A stretch of 64,000 nucleotides of DNA. Source: Dechloromonas sp. TW-R-39-2. GTDB lineage: Bacteria; Pseudomonadota; Gammaproteobacteria; Burkholderiales; Rhodocyclaceae. The notes under the pieces are model-generated. The model worked only from the letters and a program-made list of their open reading frames with translations, had not been told where the DNA came from and ran no database searches. Location: positions 2,077,001-2,141,000 of the forward strand of contig NZ_CP045202.1 in NCBI RefSeq assembly GCF_016864195.1. Reading direction: 5' to 3'. Positions within the stretch are counted from its first letter, which is position 1, and every line of letters begins with the position of its first letter. Position numbers and translations under genes: made by a program. Of this stretch, positions 1 through 9,689 are shown one piece after another.

Positions 1-606
1 ACGGTTGACGTCGAAGAAGACACCCAGGGTGGCGTCATGGAAAGCCTGGGCATGCGCAAGGGCGACCTGACGGACATGGTGCCGGATGGCCGTGGTCGCG
101 TCCGTATCGAATACCGTATCCCGGCCCGTGGTCTGATCGGCTTCCAGGGCGAGTTCATGAACTTGACCCGCGGTAACGGCCTGATGAGCCACGTGTTCGA
201 CGAATATGCGCCGATCAAGGACGGTAATGTTGCCGAGCGTCGCAATGGCGTGCTGATCTCCCAGGACAACGGCGAAGCCGTCGCCTACGCACTGTGGAAG
301 CTGCAGGATCGCGGCCGCATGTTTGTCGTGCCGGGTGACAAGCTGTACGAAGGCATGATCATCGGTATCCACAGCCGTGAAAACGACCTCGTTGTTAACC
401 CGATCAAGGGCAAGCAACTGACCAACGTTCGTGCCTCAGGTACTGACGAAGCTGTCCGCCTGGTGCCAGCTGTTCAGTTGAGCCTGGAAGCTGCTGTCGA
501 GTTCATCGAGGAAGATGAACTGGTCGAGTTGACGCCGAAGTCGATTCGTCTGCGTAAGCGTTACCTGACCGAAATCGAACGCAAGCGTGCTGTGCGCGGT
601 CTGTAA
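1..606 (+). CDS. typA: Ribosome-associated GTPase TypA/BipA, C-terminal part
   Basis: The reading frame is open from the first base of the window, so the 5' part (GTP-binding and domain II regions) lies outside. The visible 201 residues match the C-terminal half of TypA/BipA: the stretch GLIGFQGEFMNLTRGNG, the TypA-specific C-terminal domain with DLVVNPIKGKQLTNVRASG, and the basic end RKRYLTEIERKRAVRGL. TypA is a translational GTPase that binds the ribosome and supports subunit assembly and growth under stress. An intrinsic terminator follows 55 bases after the stop. Confidence 0.97.
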   Translation, partial: TVDVEEDTQGGVMESLGMRKGDLTDMVPDGRGRVRIEYRIPARGLIGFQGEFMNLTRGNGLMSHVFDEYAPIKDGNVAERRNGVLISQDNGEAVAYALWKLQDRGRMFVVPGDKLYEGMIIGIHSRENDLVVNPIKGKQLTNVRASGTDEAVRLVPAVQLSLEAAVEFIEEDELVELTPKSIRLRKRYLTEIERKRAVRGL

Positions 607-660
607 AAAGCAATGAAACTCTGCCAGCCCTGTCGTCACTGGGTAAGGCAACATGAAAAG

Positions 661-684
661 GCGACCCGATGGGTCGCTTTTTTG
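661..684 (+). terminator. Intrinsic terminator after typA
   Basis: A 7-bp GC-rich stem (GCGACCC / GGGTCGC) with a three-base loop is followed by six T. A short A run precedes it, so it may also stop the convergent c-di-GMP gene. Confidence 0.85.
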
Positions 685-773
685 TTGCTGCTGATTTTGT
701 GTCTGCTGGCGTTGGGGACTACATTACCTGTCTTGCCTGCCCAACCGGGGGATTGTGGGTTGTATCGCTGAGT

Positions 774-2675
774 CTAGACGGCTTGGCTCATACTGCGGTC
801 AACCAGGAATTTCTCGGCAAATTCATGGGCCGGCAGCGGGCGGCTAATCAGGTAGCCCTGAATGACATCGCATTCCAGTGCCTGCAAGTGGCGCTGCTGG
901 GGCAGGGTTTCAACCCCTTCGGCAATCACCCTGAACGACAGGCTTTTAGCCATGGCGATGATGGCCCGAACGAGGGGCTCGCTGCCGATCGATCCGTCGT
1001 CAAGTATTAGGTTGTTGATGAAGGATCGATCGATCTTCAGGGTGCCGATCGGCAAGCGTTGAAGGTATGAGAGCGATGAATAGCCTGTGCCAAAATCGTC
1101 CAGCGCAATTGCAATCCCGGCGTTGCGTAGTTGGAGCAATTCCTCGATGCTGCCGCCATCGGCATCGAGCAGTACCGATTCGGTCACTTCGACTTCGAGT
1201 GCCGAGCAAGGCAGTCCGGCTTGTTCGAGCTTGCCGAGAATGAAGCGGGAGACGGAGGGGCGCCAGAACTGACGGGGTGAAAGATTGATCGCAATCGGCG
1301 GAATTTCTCCAAAGCGGTGGTGCCATTCGGCAATTTGCGCGATGGCCCGCTCGATGACCCATTCTCCGATGGGAATGATCAGCCCGCATTCCTCGGCGAC
1401 TGGAATGAAGTGATCCGGCGGTATCTGGGCTTCACCATCGTGCCAGCGAATCAGTGCTTCGGCGCCAATCAGCTTGCCGCTGTGAGCATCAACCTGGGGC
1501 TGGAAATGCAGGTCGAGTTGCCCTTCGTGCAGGGCGCGGCGCAGCCTGGTTTCGAGTGACATCCGGAAAGTGACGCGTTGATTCATCATCGGCGTATGTG
1601 CCCGGATGGCATTACCGCCGGCAGCCTTGGCTTCGTACATGGCTGTATCGGCGTGGCGAAGCAGGCTTTCACCATCGCCGGCATCTTCGGGGAAGAGACT
1701 GATCCCGATGCTCGCGCTGGTGAAGAAATCATTCTCGCCGCCACTGAGTGGCGCTGTGATCAGCTCTTTGAGGAGAATGGCGGTGTCGACCGCGACATGC
1801 GCATCGGCAATCGGGTTGATCAGGACAATGAACTCGTCACCGCCTTGGCGATACAGCTCGCAACCTTCGGGCATTTCGCTGCGCAGGCGTTGAGCAACCA
1901 GTTGAAGTAATTGGTCGCCAGCACGGTGCCCGAGAGTGTCATTGATATTTTTAAAGCGATCGAGGTCGATGAACAGGACTGCCAGGCGATGATTTTTCGT
2001 TTTGGCGTGGCGAATGGCTTCCTGGAGTTGCTCGGCAAAAAGCAGGCGGTTGGGCAAACCGGTCAGCACATCGTGCTGGGCAAGAAACTCCATTTCTTCC
2101 TGGTGCTGTCGTCTTTCGGTGATGTCGGTAACCGAACCCACCATCTGGTATGCCTTGTCATGGCGGTCACGAACGGCAAGGCCGCGCGAGGCGATCCAGC
2201 GGTACAGGCCGCTGCTCGACATAACCCGGTACTCACAGTAGAAGTATTCGCTTTCACCTTTCAGGTGTCGAGCAACGGCAGCGTTGTAATTTGCGATATC
2301 GTCGGGGTGAACCAGTCTCAACCAGGCGTGGGTGTCGGGCAGGAAATCCTCCTGATAACCGAGAATCTCAAGCAGGCGTGTTCCGACGTGCAATTTTTTT
2401 GAGATCGGATTCCACTCCCAGAATCCGTCGTGAGCCGCCAGCATGGCCATGTTGTAAGCCCGCTGAATGGACTGGAAGTGCCGTTTTTCACTGTAGGCCA
2501 GCCAGCTTAGTCCGCCGAGCGTTGCCAGCATCAAGAGGCTGGCCGGCATGCCTGGCACAATGAAAATCGCTGCGAGGCTGGCGAGCGTTGCTGCAATCAG
2601 GGCGAGCGTTTGGGGACGGCGATTTCCTGGGCTACTTTGCAGCGATGATATCCAGCCGTGGCGTAAGCGTGGCAT
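774..2675 (-). CDS. Membrane-bound PAS-GGDEF-EAL cyclic-di-GMP enzyme
   Basis: The 633-residue protein has two N-terminal membrane helices (about 23-40 and 44-61), a PAS/PAC sensor region (about 72-190), a GGDEF diguanylate cyclase domain and an EAL phosphodiesterase domain. The GGDEF signature is intact (RQGGDEF), so cyclase activity is plausible, but no RxxD inhibitory site precedes it. The EAL part keeps EALIRW, NLSPRQF, EVTES, DDFGTGYSS, KIDRSF and AEGVET, the pattern of catalytically competent phosphodiesterases. It should therefore make and/or degrade c-di-GMP in response to a signal sensed by PAS. The gene starts 16 bases after moaA on the same strand and may be cotranscribed. Which activity dominates cannot be read from sequence. 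Confidence 0.93.
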   Translation of the reverse strand: MPRLRHGWISSLQSSPGNRRPQTLALIAATLASLAAIFIVPGMPASLLMLATLGGLSWLAYSEKRHFQSIQRAYNMAMLAAHDGFWEWNPISKKLHVGTRLLEILGYQEDFLPDTHAWLRLVHPDDIANYNAAVARHLKGESEYFYCEYRVMSSSGLYRWIASRGLAVRDRHDKAYQMVGSVTDITERRQHQEEMEFLAQHDVLTGLPNRLLFAEQLQEAIRHAKTKNHRLAVLFIDLDRFKNINDTLGHRAGDQLLQLVAQRLRSEMPEGCELYRQGGDEFIVLINPIADAHVAVDTAILLKELITAPLSGGENDFFTSASIGISLFPEDAGDGESLLRHADTAMYEAKAAGGNAIRAHTPMMNQRVTFRMSLETRLRRALHEGQLDLHFQPQVDAHSGKLIGAEALIRWHDGEAQIPPDHFIPVAEECGLIIPIGEWVIERAIAQIAEWHHRFGEIPPIAINLSPRQFWRPSVSRFILGKLEQAGLPCSALEVEVTESVLLDADGGSIEELLQLRNAGIAIALDDFGTGYSSLSYLQRLPIGTLKIDRSFINNLILDDGSIGSEPLVRAIIAMAKSLSFRVIAEGVETLPQQRHLQALECDVIQGYLISRPLPAHEFAEKFLVDRSMSQAV

Positions 2676-2691
2676 CAGCGGACCGGTTCCG

Positions 2692-3765
2692 TCAGCCGCC
2701 GGTCATGGACATGAAGCGGACGACTTGCGGGGAGTTCATTTGTTGCGAAAAATCGTGACCGTACGGCTTTATTCCCATGCTTTCAACAATTGCCTGGCGC
2801 AAGGCGTCATTGCTTTTCTCCGTGCGTAGCAGTGGCAGCAGCTGGCTGGCATCATTCTGCCCTAGGCAAGGATAAAGCTCTCCCTTGGCAGTGATCCTGA
2901 CGCGATTGCAGGTGTCGCAGAAATTGTGGCTGTGCGGCGAAATGAAACCAATGCGCGACTCCGAACCTGCGACGCGCCAGTAGCGGGCCGGGCCACCGGA
3001 GGATTCGGTTGATGGAATGAGCGCAAAGCGCTCGCTCAGGATCTTTCGCGCCTCTTCGGATGAAATATAGGTGTTTTCCCGCCCATGAATGTCGCCGAGT
3101 GGCATTTCTTCGATGAATGAAATATCAAGTTCGTGGTCGATTGCAAATTGCACCAGATCATTGAACTCATCATCGTTGGTGCCGCGCATCATCACGGTAT
3201 TGAGTTTTGTTCGCCGAAATCCCGCTGCCTGGGCTGCCTCAATGCCGCTGAGTACTTTGCTGATATCGCCAATCCGGGTGATTGCCTTGAAGCGATCGGC
3301 ACGCAGTGTGTCCAAGCTGATGTTCAGGCGTTTGACCCCTGCGTTGCGGAGTGGTGTGGCAAAACGCTCCAGTTGGGAGCCATTGGTGGTCAGGACAAGA
3401 TTTTCGAGGCCGGGCAGGGCGCCCAGTCTTTCGATCAGCCACATCGCATCCTTGCGAACCAGCGGCTCTCCTCCGGTCAATCGTACCTTGCTGACACCCA
3501 GTTCAACGAAAGTCGATGCAACGCGCAGGCATTCCTCCAGACTCATGACTTCATTGCGTGGCAGGAAGGTCATTTCTTCTGCCATGCAATACGTACAACG
3601 AAAATCGCAACGGTCTGTGATCGATAGCCGGATGTAGGTGATGTGCCGGCCGTACTTGTCCACCAGCGTTCCAGGCGCGTGTTTAAGCTCGCCAAAATTT
3701 ACGGCTGGTTTGAATTCGGCCAATCCGGCAGGTGATGATTCCGGCCTCAGTGTTTCGTTGTGCAT
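2692..3765 (-). CDS. moaA: GTP 3',8-cyclase MoaA
   Basis: MoaA is the radical-SAM enzyme that converts GTP to 3',8-cyclo-GTP, the first step of molybdenum cofactor synthesis together with MoaC. The N-terminal radical-SAM cluster is CDFRCTYC (Cys53, Cys57, Cys60). The C-terminal cluster begins at CDTCNRVR with a further Cys in YPCLGQ. The protein ends in the conserved Gly-Gly (SMTGG) needed for activity. At 357 residues it is about 30 longer than the usual form because of an N-terminal extension; no good internal Met exists before the cluster, so this start is kept although the ribosome-binding site is weak. Confidence 0.95.
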   Translation of the reverse strand: MHNETLRPESSPAGLAEFKPAVNFGELKHAPGTLVDKYGRHITYIRLSITDRCDFRCTYCMAEEMTFLPRNEVMSLEECLRVASTFVELGVSKVRLTGGEPLVRKDAMWLIERLGALPGLENLVLTTNGSQLERFATPLRNAGVKRLNISLDTLRADRFKAITRIGDISKVLSGIEAAQAAGFRRTKLNTVMMRGTNDDEFNDLVQFAIDHELDISFIEEMPLGDIHGRENTYISSEEARKILSERFALIPSTESSGGPARYWRVAGSESRIGFISPHSHNFCDTCNRVRITAKGELYPCLGQNDASQLLPLLRTEKSNDALRQAIVESMGIKPYGHDFSQQMNSPQVVRFMSMTGG

Positions 3766-3873
3766 GGCTTGCGGTGGTTTGTTTAGCGGCCCAGAATGTC
3801 GGAGCCCGGCCAGTAGTGTCGGACTCTGGATTATCGATTTTCAAATGCCAACAGACAAGTGGAGACATCAAAA

Positions 3874-4401
3874 ATGCAAAAGTTCATTTTTCCTCTAATG
3901 CTGGGCGCCAGCGGCTTGCTGGCCGGGTGTCACGGAGGGCTGGTCAGTAGTGCTCCGCTACGTGCCGAAGCTGTGTTGAACGCAACGCAGGGCAATGCCG
4001 TTTCGGGCGTTGTTTCGTTTACGCAGGCCGGGGACAAGGTTCGGGTTGTCGCTGAAGTGCAGGGGTTGTCGCCTGGGATGCATGGTTTCCATATTCACGA
4101 CAAAGGTGATTGCAGCGCGCCGGACGGCACAAGCGCCGGTGGTCACTTCAATCCGGCCGGGCGTTCGCACGGCAATCCGGATCATGCGGAACACCATGCT
4201 GGAGATATGCCGCAACTTGTTGCTGGGGCGAATGGTACAGCTCGCCTGACGGCTTATCTCGATGGCGTGCTTATTGCCGAGGGGCCCTCCGGTATTGTCG
4301 GGCGGGGGGTTATTGTCCATGCGGCGCCGGATGATTTTAAAACTCAACCAACTGGAAACTCCGGTGCGCGCCAGGCTTGCGGGGTAGTGCTTGCCCGATA
4401 A
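3874..4401 (+). CDS. sodC: Cu/Zn superoxide dismutase, predicted lipoprotein
   Basis: SodC dismutates superoxide in the periplasm. Copper and zinc ligands are visible in GFHIHDKGDC, in the His-rich GGHFNPAGRSHGNPDH stretch, and in VIVHAAPDD. The two conserved cysteines lie in KGDC and ARQACG. The N-terminus is a lipoprotein signal with lipobox LLAGC (Cys19), so it is probably membrane-anchored. The ATG at 3874 is preferred over an in-frame GTG at 3859, because GGAG sits 9 bases before the ATG and the lipobox then falls at the usual place. The gene is divergent from moaA. Confidence 0.93.
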   Translation: MQKFIFPLMLGASGLLAGCHGGLVSSAPLRAEAVLNATQGNAVSGVVSFTQAGDKVRVVAEVQGLSPGMHGFHIHDKGDCSAPDGTSAGGHFNPAGRSHGNPDHAEHHAGDMPQLVAGANGTARLTAYLDGVLIAEGPSGIVGRGVIVHAAPDDFKTQPTGNSGARQACGVVLAR

Positions 4402-4456
4402 GAACTGATTGGCATTGCCTTGATGCAATGTCAATGTCTTTTGTTTTGCAAATGAA

Positions 4457-4485
4457 AAAGGCCAGCACTTTCGTGCTGGCCTTTA
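4457..4485 (+). terminator. Bidirectional terminator between sodC and tRNA-Asn
   Basis: AAAGGCCAGCAC and GTGCTGGCCTTT form a perfect 12-bp inverted repeat with a four-base loop. Flanking A and T runs let it work for sodC and for the opposing tRNA-Asn. Confidence 0.85.
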
Positions 4486-4491
4486 TAATAC

Positions 4492-4567
4492 TGGCTCCCC
4501 GACCTGGGCTCGAACCAGGGACCTACGGATTAACAGTCCGGCGCTCTACCGACTGAGCTATCGAGGA
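4492..4567 (-). tRNA. tRNA-Asn(GTT)
   Basis: The reverse strand folds as a 76-nt tRNA: acceptor TCCTCGA pairs with TCGGGGA, anticodon GTT stands in CTGTTAA, the T loop is GGTTCGAACC, and the 3' CCA is encoded. Confidence 0.96.
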
Positions 4568-4645
4568 ACAGAAGGTGCGCATTATAGGGGTAAGATTGCT
4601 GCTCGTCAAATAATCTGATCGATTTAGAAGAATAAATACTGATTT

Positions 4646-6280
4646 ATGGATCCCAAGCTTATCTATGTGAAAACGCCGACCGGCGATGAGGCGATCAGGC
4701 AAAGTGCCCATGTCGTCAAGCGCGAGCTCCGGATGGTCCTCGTTCAGGTTGATGGCAAGGTGACCGTTGAGCAGCTTGCGGCCAAGCTTGGCAATCGGGT
4801 CATGGTCGAGGGGGCTTTGGCTGATCTTGAGCAGCGCGGCCTGGTTGCACCATCGGAAAGTGCGGTGGCTGTCTGGGAGCACAGCCGGATGGAGGCTGAC
4901 GGAACGCTGTCTGCATCATCCAGATTTTCGGGATTCGTCCCAAAATCGACGTTGTCTTATGAAACCAAGGAAAAATTTGACGCGAGGAGTCGTTTTTCCG
5001 TTCTGCGCGCGCCTGATGTCCAGATTCCACCGCCTCAGCTTGAGCCTGAGCCTCTTTCTGAATCACCGGTAAGGCACGGGCGATCCCTTGTTTTCCGGTT
5101 GCTGGCCGGCGTGGTTTTGCTCCTTGGGGGGCTGCTGGTTATCGTTCTGTTGTTTCCTTATGATCGCTTCAAGCCTGATTTGGAGGCAGCGGCAGGGCGC
5201 TGGTTGCAAGACAGGGTTGTTATTGAAAAAGTCGGGGTGGTGCTTTGGCCGCGGCCGCAATTGGTCCTGGGCGGCCTGACGATCGGAGGCGGTAATGATT
5301 TTTATATCCACGAAGCGCGCGTTGATTCTCCGGCATCCCTACTGCTTTCTGGCAAGCGGGTAATTCCAAGGGTTGAATTGTCCGAGGTCAAAGTCGGCGT
5401 TCACAAGCTTGCTGGTTTGCCGATGTTTGGTATCGCGGCCAATCCGGTGCCGGGTATTGGTCGAGTCAGAATTGAACGAATGCAGGTCAATGCACGCGAC
5501 CTGTCAATCAGCGATCTTTCGGGGGATCTGCTTTTCAAATCAGACGGGCATCTTGAAAAGACGTCACTACAGACAGTTGACCGCAGCATTTCCCTGGAGG
5601 CTGTGCCAACAGTTCAGGGGATTGCCCTGAATATCGAAGGTGCGGTGCTGGCTATCCCCGGTACGCCGTTGAAATTCGAGTCATTGCAAGCCAAAGGACT
5701 GCTTCTGAAGGATCGATTGCTGATCCAAAGTATTGATGCCTTTTTGCTGGGCGGGACTTTCAAGGGAACCTGGCTGCTTGACTGGAGCAGTGATTTGGTC
5801 ACCGCGGGGGATGGTGCTTTCCGCTTGCTCGATAGTCGGCGGGTTACAAACGCCTTTGCACCGTCATTGAAACTGGAGGGTGACTTCAGTGGGAATCTGG
5901 CCTTGCGTGGCCGAGGGAGCAATTGGGCTGAGCTGTTGGGGCATGTTGAAGCGACGCTTGATGTCGATATTTCCAGGGGCTTGCTGCACGGTGTCGATTT
6001 GGGTGAGGCTACGCGAAAAGGGCCTGGCTCGGTTGTGCGTGCCGGTGCGACAAAATTTGATCGATTTCTTGCTGTTCTGGCCGTGGCTCCGGGCCGAGTC
6101 TCGGCGCGCGACCTTCGACTTGAGTCCGGCATGATGACTGCTGCCGGGCAGTTTTCGGCCAAGGATCGGCAAGTTGATGCAGCATTGATGGTCACCCTGC
6201 AGACATCCGTGTCCACCTTGAGAATTCCGCTGCATGTTCAGGGGCAACTTCCTGAATTGAGTGTGGTGAACGGTAAATAA
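4646..6280 (+). CDS. AsmA-like membrane-anchored protein
   Basis: The 544-residue protein has a cytoplasmic N-terminal region (1-145) that resembles a small winged-helix-like domain followed by a Pro-rich linker, one membrane helix (about 149-170), and a long C-terminal beta-rich region with the repeat pattern of AsmA-family proteins (LEGDFSGNLALRGRG, then DVDISRGLLHGVDLGEATR). AsmA-like proteins are envelope proteins linked to outer-membrane assembly or lipid transport. The cytoplasmic extension is not part of the typical AsmA plan. It stands alone between tRNA-Asn and a terminator. The precise role is unknown. Confidence 0.65.
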   Translation: MDPKLIYVKTPTGDEAIRQSAHVVKRELRMVLVQVDGKVTVEQLAAKLGNRVMVEGALADLEQRGLVAPSESAVAVWEHSRMEADGTLSASSRFSGFVPKSTLSYETKEKFDARSRFSVLRAPDVQIPPPQLEPEPLSESPVRHGRSLVFRLLAGVVLLLGGLLVIVLLFPYDRFKPDLEAAAGRWLQDRVVIEKVGVVLWPRPQLVLGGLTIGGGNDFYIHEARVDSPASLLLSGKRVIPRVELSEVKVGVHKLAGLPMFGIAANPVPGIGRVRIERMQVNARDLSISDLSGDLLFKSDGHLEKTSLQTVDRSISLEAVPTVQGIALNIEGAVLAIPGTPLKFESLQAKGLLLKDRLLIQSIDAFLLGGTFKGTWLLDWSSDLVTAGDGAFRLLDSRRVTNAFAPSLKLEGDFSGNLALRGRGSNWAELLGHVEATLDVDISRGLLHGVDLGEATRKGPGSVVRAGATKFDRFLAVLAVAPGRVSARDLRLESGMMTAAGQFSAKDRQVDAALMVTLQTSVSTLRIPLHVQGQLPELSVVNGK

Positions 6281-6281
6281 A

Positions 6282-6308
6282 AAAGGGCAGGACCGAAGTC
6301 CTGCCCTT
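6282..6308 (+). terminator. Bidirectional terminator between convergent genes
   Basis: AAGGGCAGGAC and GTCCTGCCCTT form an 11-bp perfect stem with loop CGAA. An A run precedes it on the plus strand; the T run this gives on the minus strand suits tyrB as well as the AsmA-like gene. Confidence 0.8.
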
Positions 6309-6338
6309 GCTCAAACTCCTTCAGGAGTCTTGTGTTGC

Positions 6339-7544
6339 TTACTTGATCACTGCGGCAATGGCCTTGGCAACGTAATCGACATTCTTGGTGTTCAGCGCCG
6401 CCAGGCAGATCCGCCCGGTCGACACTGCGTAAATGCCGAATTCGTCTTTCATGCGCTCCACCTGGGCAGCCGTCAGGCCGGTGTAGGAGAACATGCCACG
6501 CTGCTTGATGACGAAGGAGAAGTCCTGGGCAACGCCCTGGGCCTTGATTGCTTCAACCAGACCGGTGCGCATGGCGCGGATGCGGTCACGCATGCCGCCA
6601 AGTTCGTCTTCCCACTGCTGGCGGAGTTCCGGTGAGGAAAGCACGGCAGCAACCAGGGCGCCACCGTGAATCGGCGGGTTGGAGTAGTTGGTGCGGATGA
6701 CGCGCTTGACTTGCGACATGACGCGGCCGGCTTCGTCCTTGCCTGCGGTGATGATCGACAGTGCACCAACGCGTTCGCCGTAGAGCGAGAAGCTCTTCGA
6801 GAAGGAGCTGGAGACGAAGAACTGCAGGCCGGAGGCGGAGAAGGCGCGAACAGCGACAGCGTCGGCATCGATACCATCGGCAAAGCCCTGATAAGCCATG
6901 TCAAGGAACGGAACCAGGCCGCGTTCGCGACAGACATCAACCACTTCCTGCCATTGTGCATCAGACAGATCGGCGCCGGTCGGGTTGTGGCAGCAGGCGT
7001 GCAGGATGATGATCGAGCCGGCATCCAGGCTGTTCAGGCAAGCCTTCATGCCGGTGAAGTTCACGCCGCGCGTGGCAGCGTCGTAGTACGGATAGTTTTC
7101 AACAACGAAACCGGCCGATTCAAACAGGGCGCGGTGGTTTTCCCAGGACGGATCGCTGATGTAGACCTTGGCGTTCGGAGACAGGCGCTTCAGATAGTCA
7201 GCGCCGATTTTCAGGGCGCCGGTGCCGCCGAGAGCCTGGGCGGTGATGACCTGGCCGTTGGCGATCAGGGCGGAATCCTTGCCCAGCAGCAAATTCTGGA
7301 CGGCCTGGTTGTAAGCCGGGGAACCTTCGATCGGCTGGTAGCCACGCGGCAGGGCTGATTTGACACGTGCGTCTTCGGCAGCCTTGACGGCAGCCAGCAG
7401 GGGAATCTTACCGTTGTCGTCGAAATAGACGCCAACACCGAGGTTGACCTTGGTGCTGCGGGTATCTGCGTTGAAAGACTCGTTCAGGCCGAGGATCGGA
7501 TCACGCGGGGCCATTTCCACCGCAGCAAAGATCGAAGAGGACAT
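6339..7544 (-). CDS. tyrB: Aromatic-amino-acid/aspartate aminotransferase
   Basis: This 401-residue class I PLP aminotransferase resembles the AspC/TyrB group. The PLP lysine lies in SFSKSFSLYGERVGAL. Other family signatures are NLGVGVYFDDNGK, HACCHNPTGADL and LDMAYQGFADG. It transfers amino groups between aromatic amino acids or aspartate and 2-oxoglutarate. The open frame extends to 7658, but the Met at 7544 has GGAG five to six bases upstream and matches the family N-terminus (SSSIFAAVEMAPRDPILGL). The choice between tyrB and aspC is by overall resemblance only. Confidence 0.9.
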   Translation of the reverse strand: MSSSIFAAVEMAPRDPILGLNESFNADTRSTKVNLGVGVYFDDNGKIPLLAAVKAAEDARVKSALPRGYQPIEGSPAYNQAVQNLLLGKDSALIANGQVITAQALGGTGALKIGADYLKRLSPNAKVYISDPSWENHRALFESAGFVVENYPYYDAATRGVNFTGMKACLNSLDAGSIIILHACCHNPTGADLSDAQWQEVVDVCRERGLVPFLDMAYQGFADGIDADAVAVRAFSASGLQFFVSSSFSKSFSLYGERVGALSIITAGKDEAGRVMSQVKRVIRTNYSNPPIHGGALVAAVLSSPELRQQWEDELGGMRDRIRAMRTGLVEAIKAQGVAQDFSFVIKQRGMFSYTGLTAAQVERMKDEFGIYAVSTGRICLAALNTKNVDYVAKAIAAVIK

Positions 7545-7576
7545 AAAGACTCCATGGAATAATAGGCACATTGTTC

Positions 7577-7596
7577 GTGCAGCAACCTTGCTGCAC
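7577..7596. promoter_or_regulatory. Palindrome in the tyrB-uvrB divergent promoter region
   Basis: GTGCAGCAA and TTGCTGCAC are 9-bp perfect inverted repeats with a 2-base centre. The site lies between two divergent genes and just before a TACAAT box (7608-7613). It has no T run, so an operator is more likely than a terminator. It does not resemble a LexA (CTG-N10-CAG) or TyrR box. Confidence 0.4.
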
Positions 7597-7619
7597 GAGA
7601 AAAACCGTACAATTTTAGC

Positions 7620-9683
7620 ATGATAGAAACCACAGCCAGCACACCGGTCGTCTGCCACGAAGGCAGCCCATATCGACTACACCAACCCTTTCCTCCGGCC
7701 GGTGATCAACCCGAAGCGATTCGCCTACTGGTCGAGGGAATCGATGACGGACTTTCTTTCCAGACCTTGCTTGGCGTGACCGGCTCGGGCAAGACTTACA
7801 CGATGGCCAACGTCATCGCCAGAACCGGGCGGCCGGCGCTTGTCCTGGCCCCCAACAAGACGCTGGCGGCACAGTTGTATTCGGAGTTCAAGGAGTTCTT
7901 CCCTGAAAATGCCGTCGAGTATTTTGTTTCCTACTACGACTACTATCAGCCGGAAGCCTATGTACCGTCGCGCGATCTGTTCATCGAAAAAGACAGTTCG
8001 ATCAACGACCATATCGAGCAGATGCGCCTTTCGGCGACGAAAAGCCTGATCGAACGGCGTGACGTGGTGATCGTTGCGACCGTCTCCTGCATTTACGGCA
8101 TCGGCGATCGCGATGAATACCACAACATGATCCTGACCGTGCGTGTCGGTGATCGACTCGATCAGCGCGCCATCGTCAAGCGACTGACCGAGATGCAGTA
8201 CGAGCGCAACGATGTCGATTTTCACCGCGGCACCTTCAGGGTGCGTGGCGACATCATCGATGTCTTCCCGGCCGAGCACGCCGAGCACGCCATTCGTATT
8301 TCCTTGTTCGATGATGAAATTGAAGGTCTGCAGTTTTTCGATCCGCTGACCGGTCATCTGCTCCACAAGGCGCTCCGCTTCACGGTTTTTCCAGCCTCGC
8401 ACTATGTGACACCGCGCGATACGGTGGTGCGCGCCATCGAGGCGATCAAGAGCGAGTTGAGCCAACGCATTGATTATTTCACCCACAACAACAAGCTGGT
8501 TGAGGCGCAGCGTATCGAGCAACGTACCCGTTTCGATCTGGAATTGCTCGATCAGATCGGTTTTTGCAAGGGGATCGAAAACTACTCCCGTCATTTCTCC
8601 GGGCGCAAGGCCGGGGAGGCGCCGCCGACGCTGATCGATTACTTGCCTGCCGATGCGCTGATGTTCATCGACGAGTCGCATGTCAGCATCGGCCAGGTGG
8701 GCGGCATGTACAAGGGCGATCGGTCACGCAAGGAAAATCTGGTCGATTACGGCTTCCGCCTGCCGTCGGCGCTTGATAACCGGCCGTTGCAGTTCAACGA
8801 ATTCGAGGCGCATCTACGCCAGACAGTTTTTGTCTCGGCAACGCCTTCCGAATACGAAAATGTTCATGCCGGGCAAGTGGTTGAGCAACTGGTCCGACCG
8901 ACCGGGCTGATCGACCCGAACATCATGGTTCGACCTGCCTCGACGCAGGTCGACGATCTGTTGTCTGAGATCAAGCTGCGGGTCGATGCCGGGGAGCGCG
9001 TACTGGTCACGACGCTGACCAAGCGGATGTCCGAGGATCTGACCGACTTTCTGGCGGATAACGCAATTCGGGTGCGCTATCTGCATTCGGACATCGACAC
9101 CGTTGAGCGTGTCGAAATCATCCGTGATTTGCGCCTTGGTGAATTTGACGTTCTGGTAGGGATCAATCTTCTGCGTGAAGGGCTGGACATTCCTGAAGTG
9201 TCACTGGTTGCCATTCTCGATGCCGACAAGGAAGGCTTCCTGCGTTCAGAGCGTTCATTGATTCAGACAATCGGTCGTGCGGCACGCCATATCAATGGCA
9301 CAGCCATCCTCTATGCTGATACGATTACCAAATCCATGCAGCGAGCGATTGCCGAGACGGAACGGCGGCGCGAAAAGCAGGTCCGGTTCAATGCGGAACA
9401 TGGCATTACGCCACGCGGTGTATCCAAGAAGATCAAGGACATCATCGACGGCGTGTACGATGCCGAGTCAGCCCAGACCGAGCTCAAGGCTGCGCAGCAA
9501 CAGGCTGCCTACGAGGCAATGGATGAGAAAACGGTAGCCAGGGAGATCAAGCGCCTCGAAAAATTGATGCTCGAGTGTGCCAAGAACCTTGAATTCGAAA
9601 AAGCGGCGGCGGCCCGCGACGATTTGTTCCGGCTCAGGGAGCGGATATTCGGCGTAGTACCGCACGACCCTGACGGAGGATGA
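7620..9683 (+). CDS. uvrB: Excinuclease ABC subunit B
   Basis: UvrB is the helicase-like damage-verification subunit of nucleotide excision repair; it is loaded by UvrA and recruits UvrC. The 687 residues show Walker [11 protein letters not shown], the beta-hairpin region [10 protein letters not shown], helicase motifs ([40 protein letters not shown]) and the C-terminal UVR domain that contacts UvrC ([18 protein letters not shown]). No Shine-Dalgarno precedes the ATG, and TACAAT ends 6 bases upstream of it, so the mRNA may be leaderless. The original downstream partner, the phosphatase gene, is now 13.5 kb away because of element 1. Confidence 0.97.
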   Translation: MIETTASTPVVCHEGSPYRLHQPFPPAGDQPEAIRLLVEGIDDGLSFQTLLGVTGSGKTYTMANVIARTGRPALVLAPNKTLAAQLYSEFKEFFPENAVEYFVSYYDYYQPEAYVPSRDLFIEKDSSINDHIEQMRLSATKSLIERRDVVIVATVSCIYGIGDRDEYHNMILTVRVGDRLDQRAIVKRLTEMQYERNDVDFHRGTFRVRGDIIDVFPAEHAEHAIRISLFDDEIEGLQFFDPLTGHLLHKALRFTVFPASHYVTPRDTVVRAIEAIKSELSQRIDYFTHNNKLVEAQRIEQRTRFDLELLDQIGFCKGIENYSRHFSGRKAGEAPPTLIDYLPADALMFIDESHVSIGQVGGMYKGDRSRKENLVDYGFRLPSALDNRPLQFNEFEAHLRQTVFVSATPSEYENVHAGQVVEQLVRPTGLIDPNIMVRPASTQVDDLLSEIKLRVDAGERVLVTTLTKRMSEDLTDFLADNAIRVRYLHSDIDTVERVEIIRDLRLGEFDVLVGINLLREGLDIPEVSLVAILDADKEGFLRSERSLIQTIGRAARHINGTAILYADTITKSMQRAIAETERRREKQVRFNAEHGITPRGVSKKIKDIIDGVYDAESAQTELKAAQQQAAYEAMDEKTVAREIKRLEKLMLECAKNLEFEKAAAARDDLFRLRERIFGVVPHDPDGG

Positions 9684-9689
9684 GACAAA

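Noticed and set aside
7545..7619. Possible LexA (SOS) box before uvrB
   Set aside because: No CTG-N10-CAG-like sequence is present; the palindrome there has different spacing and bases.
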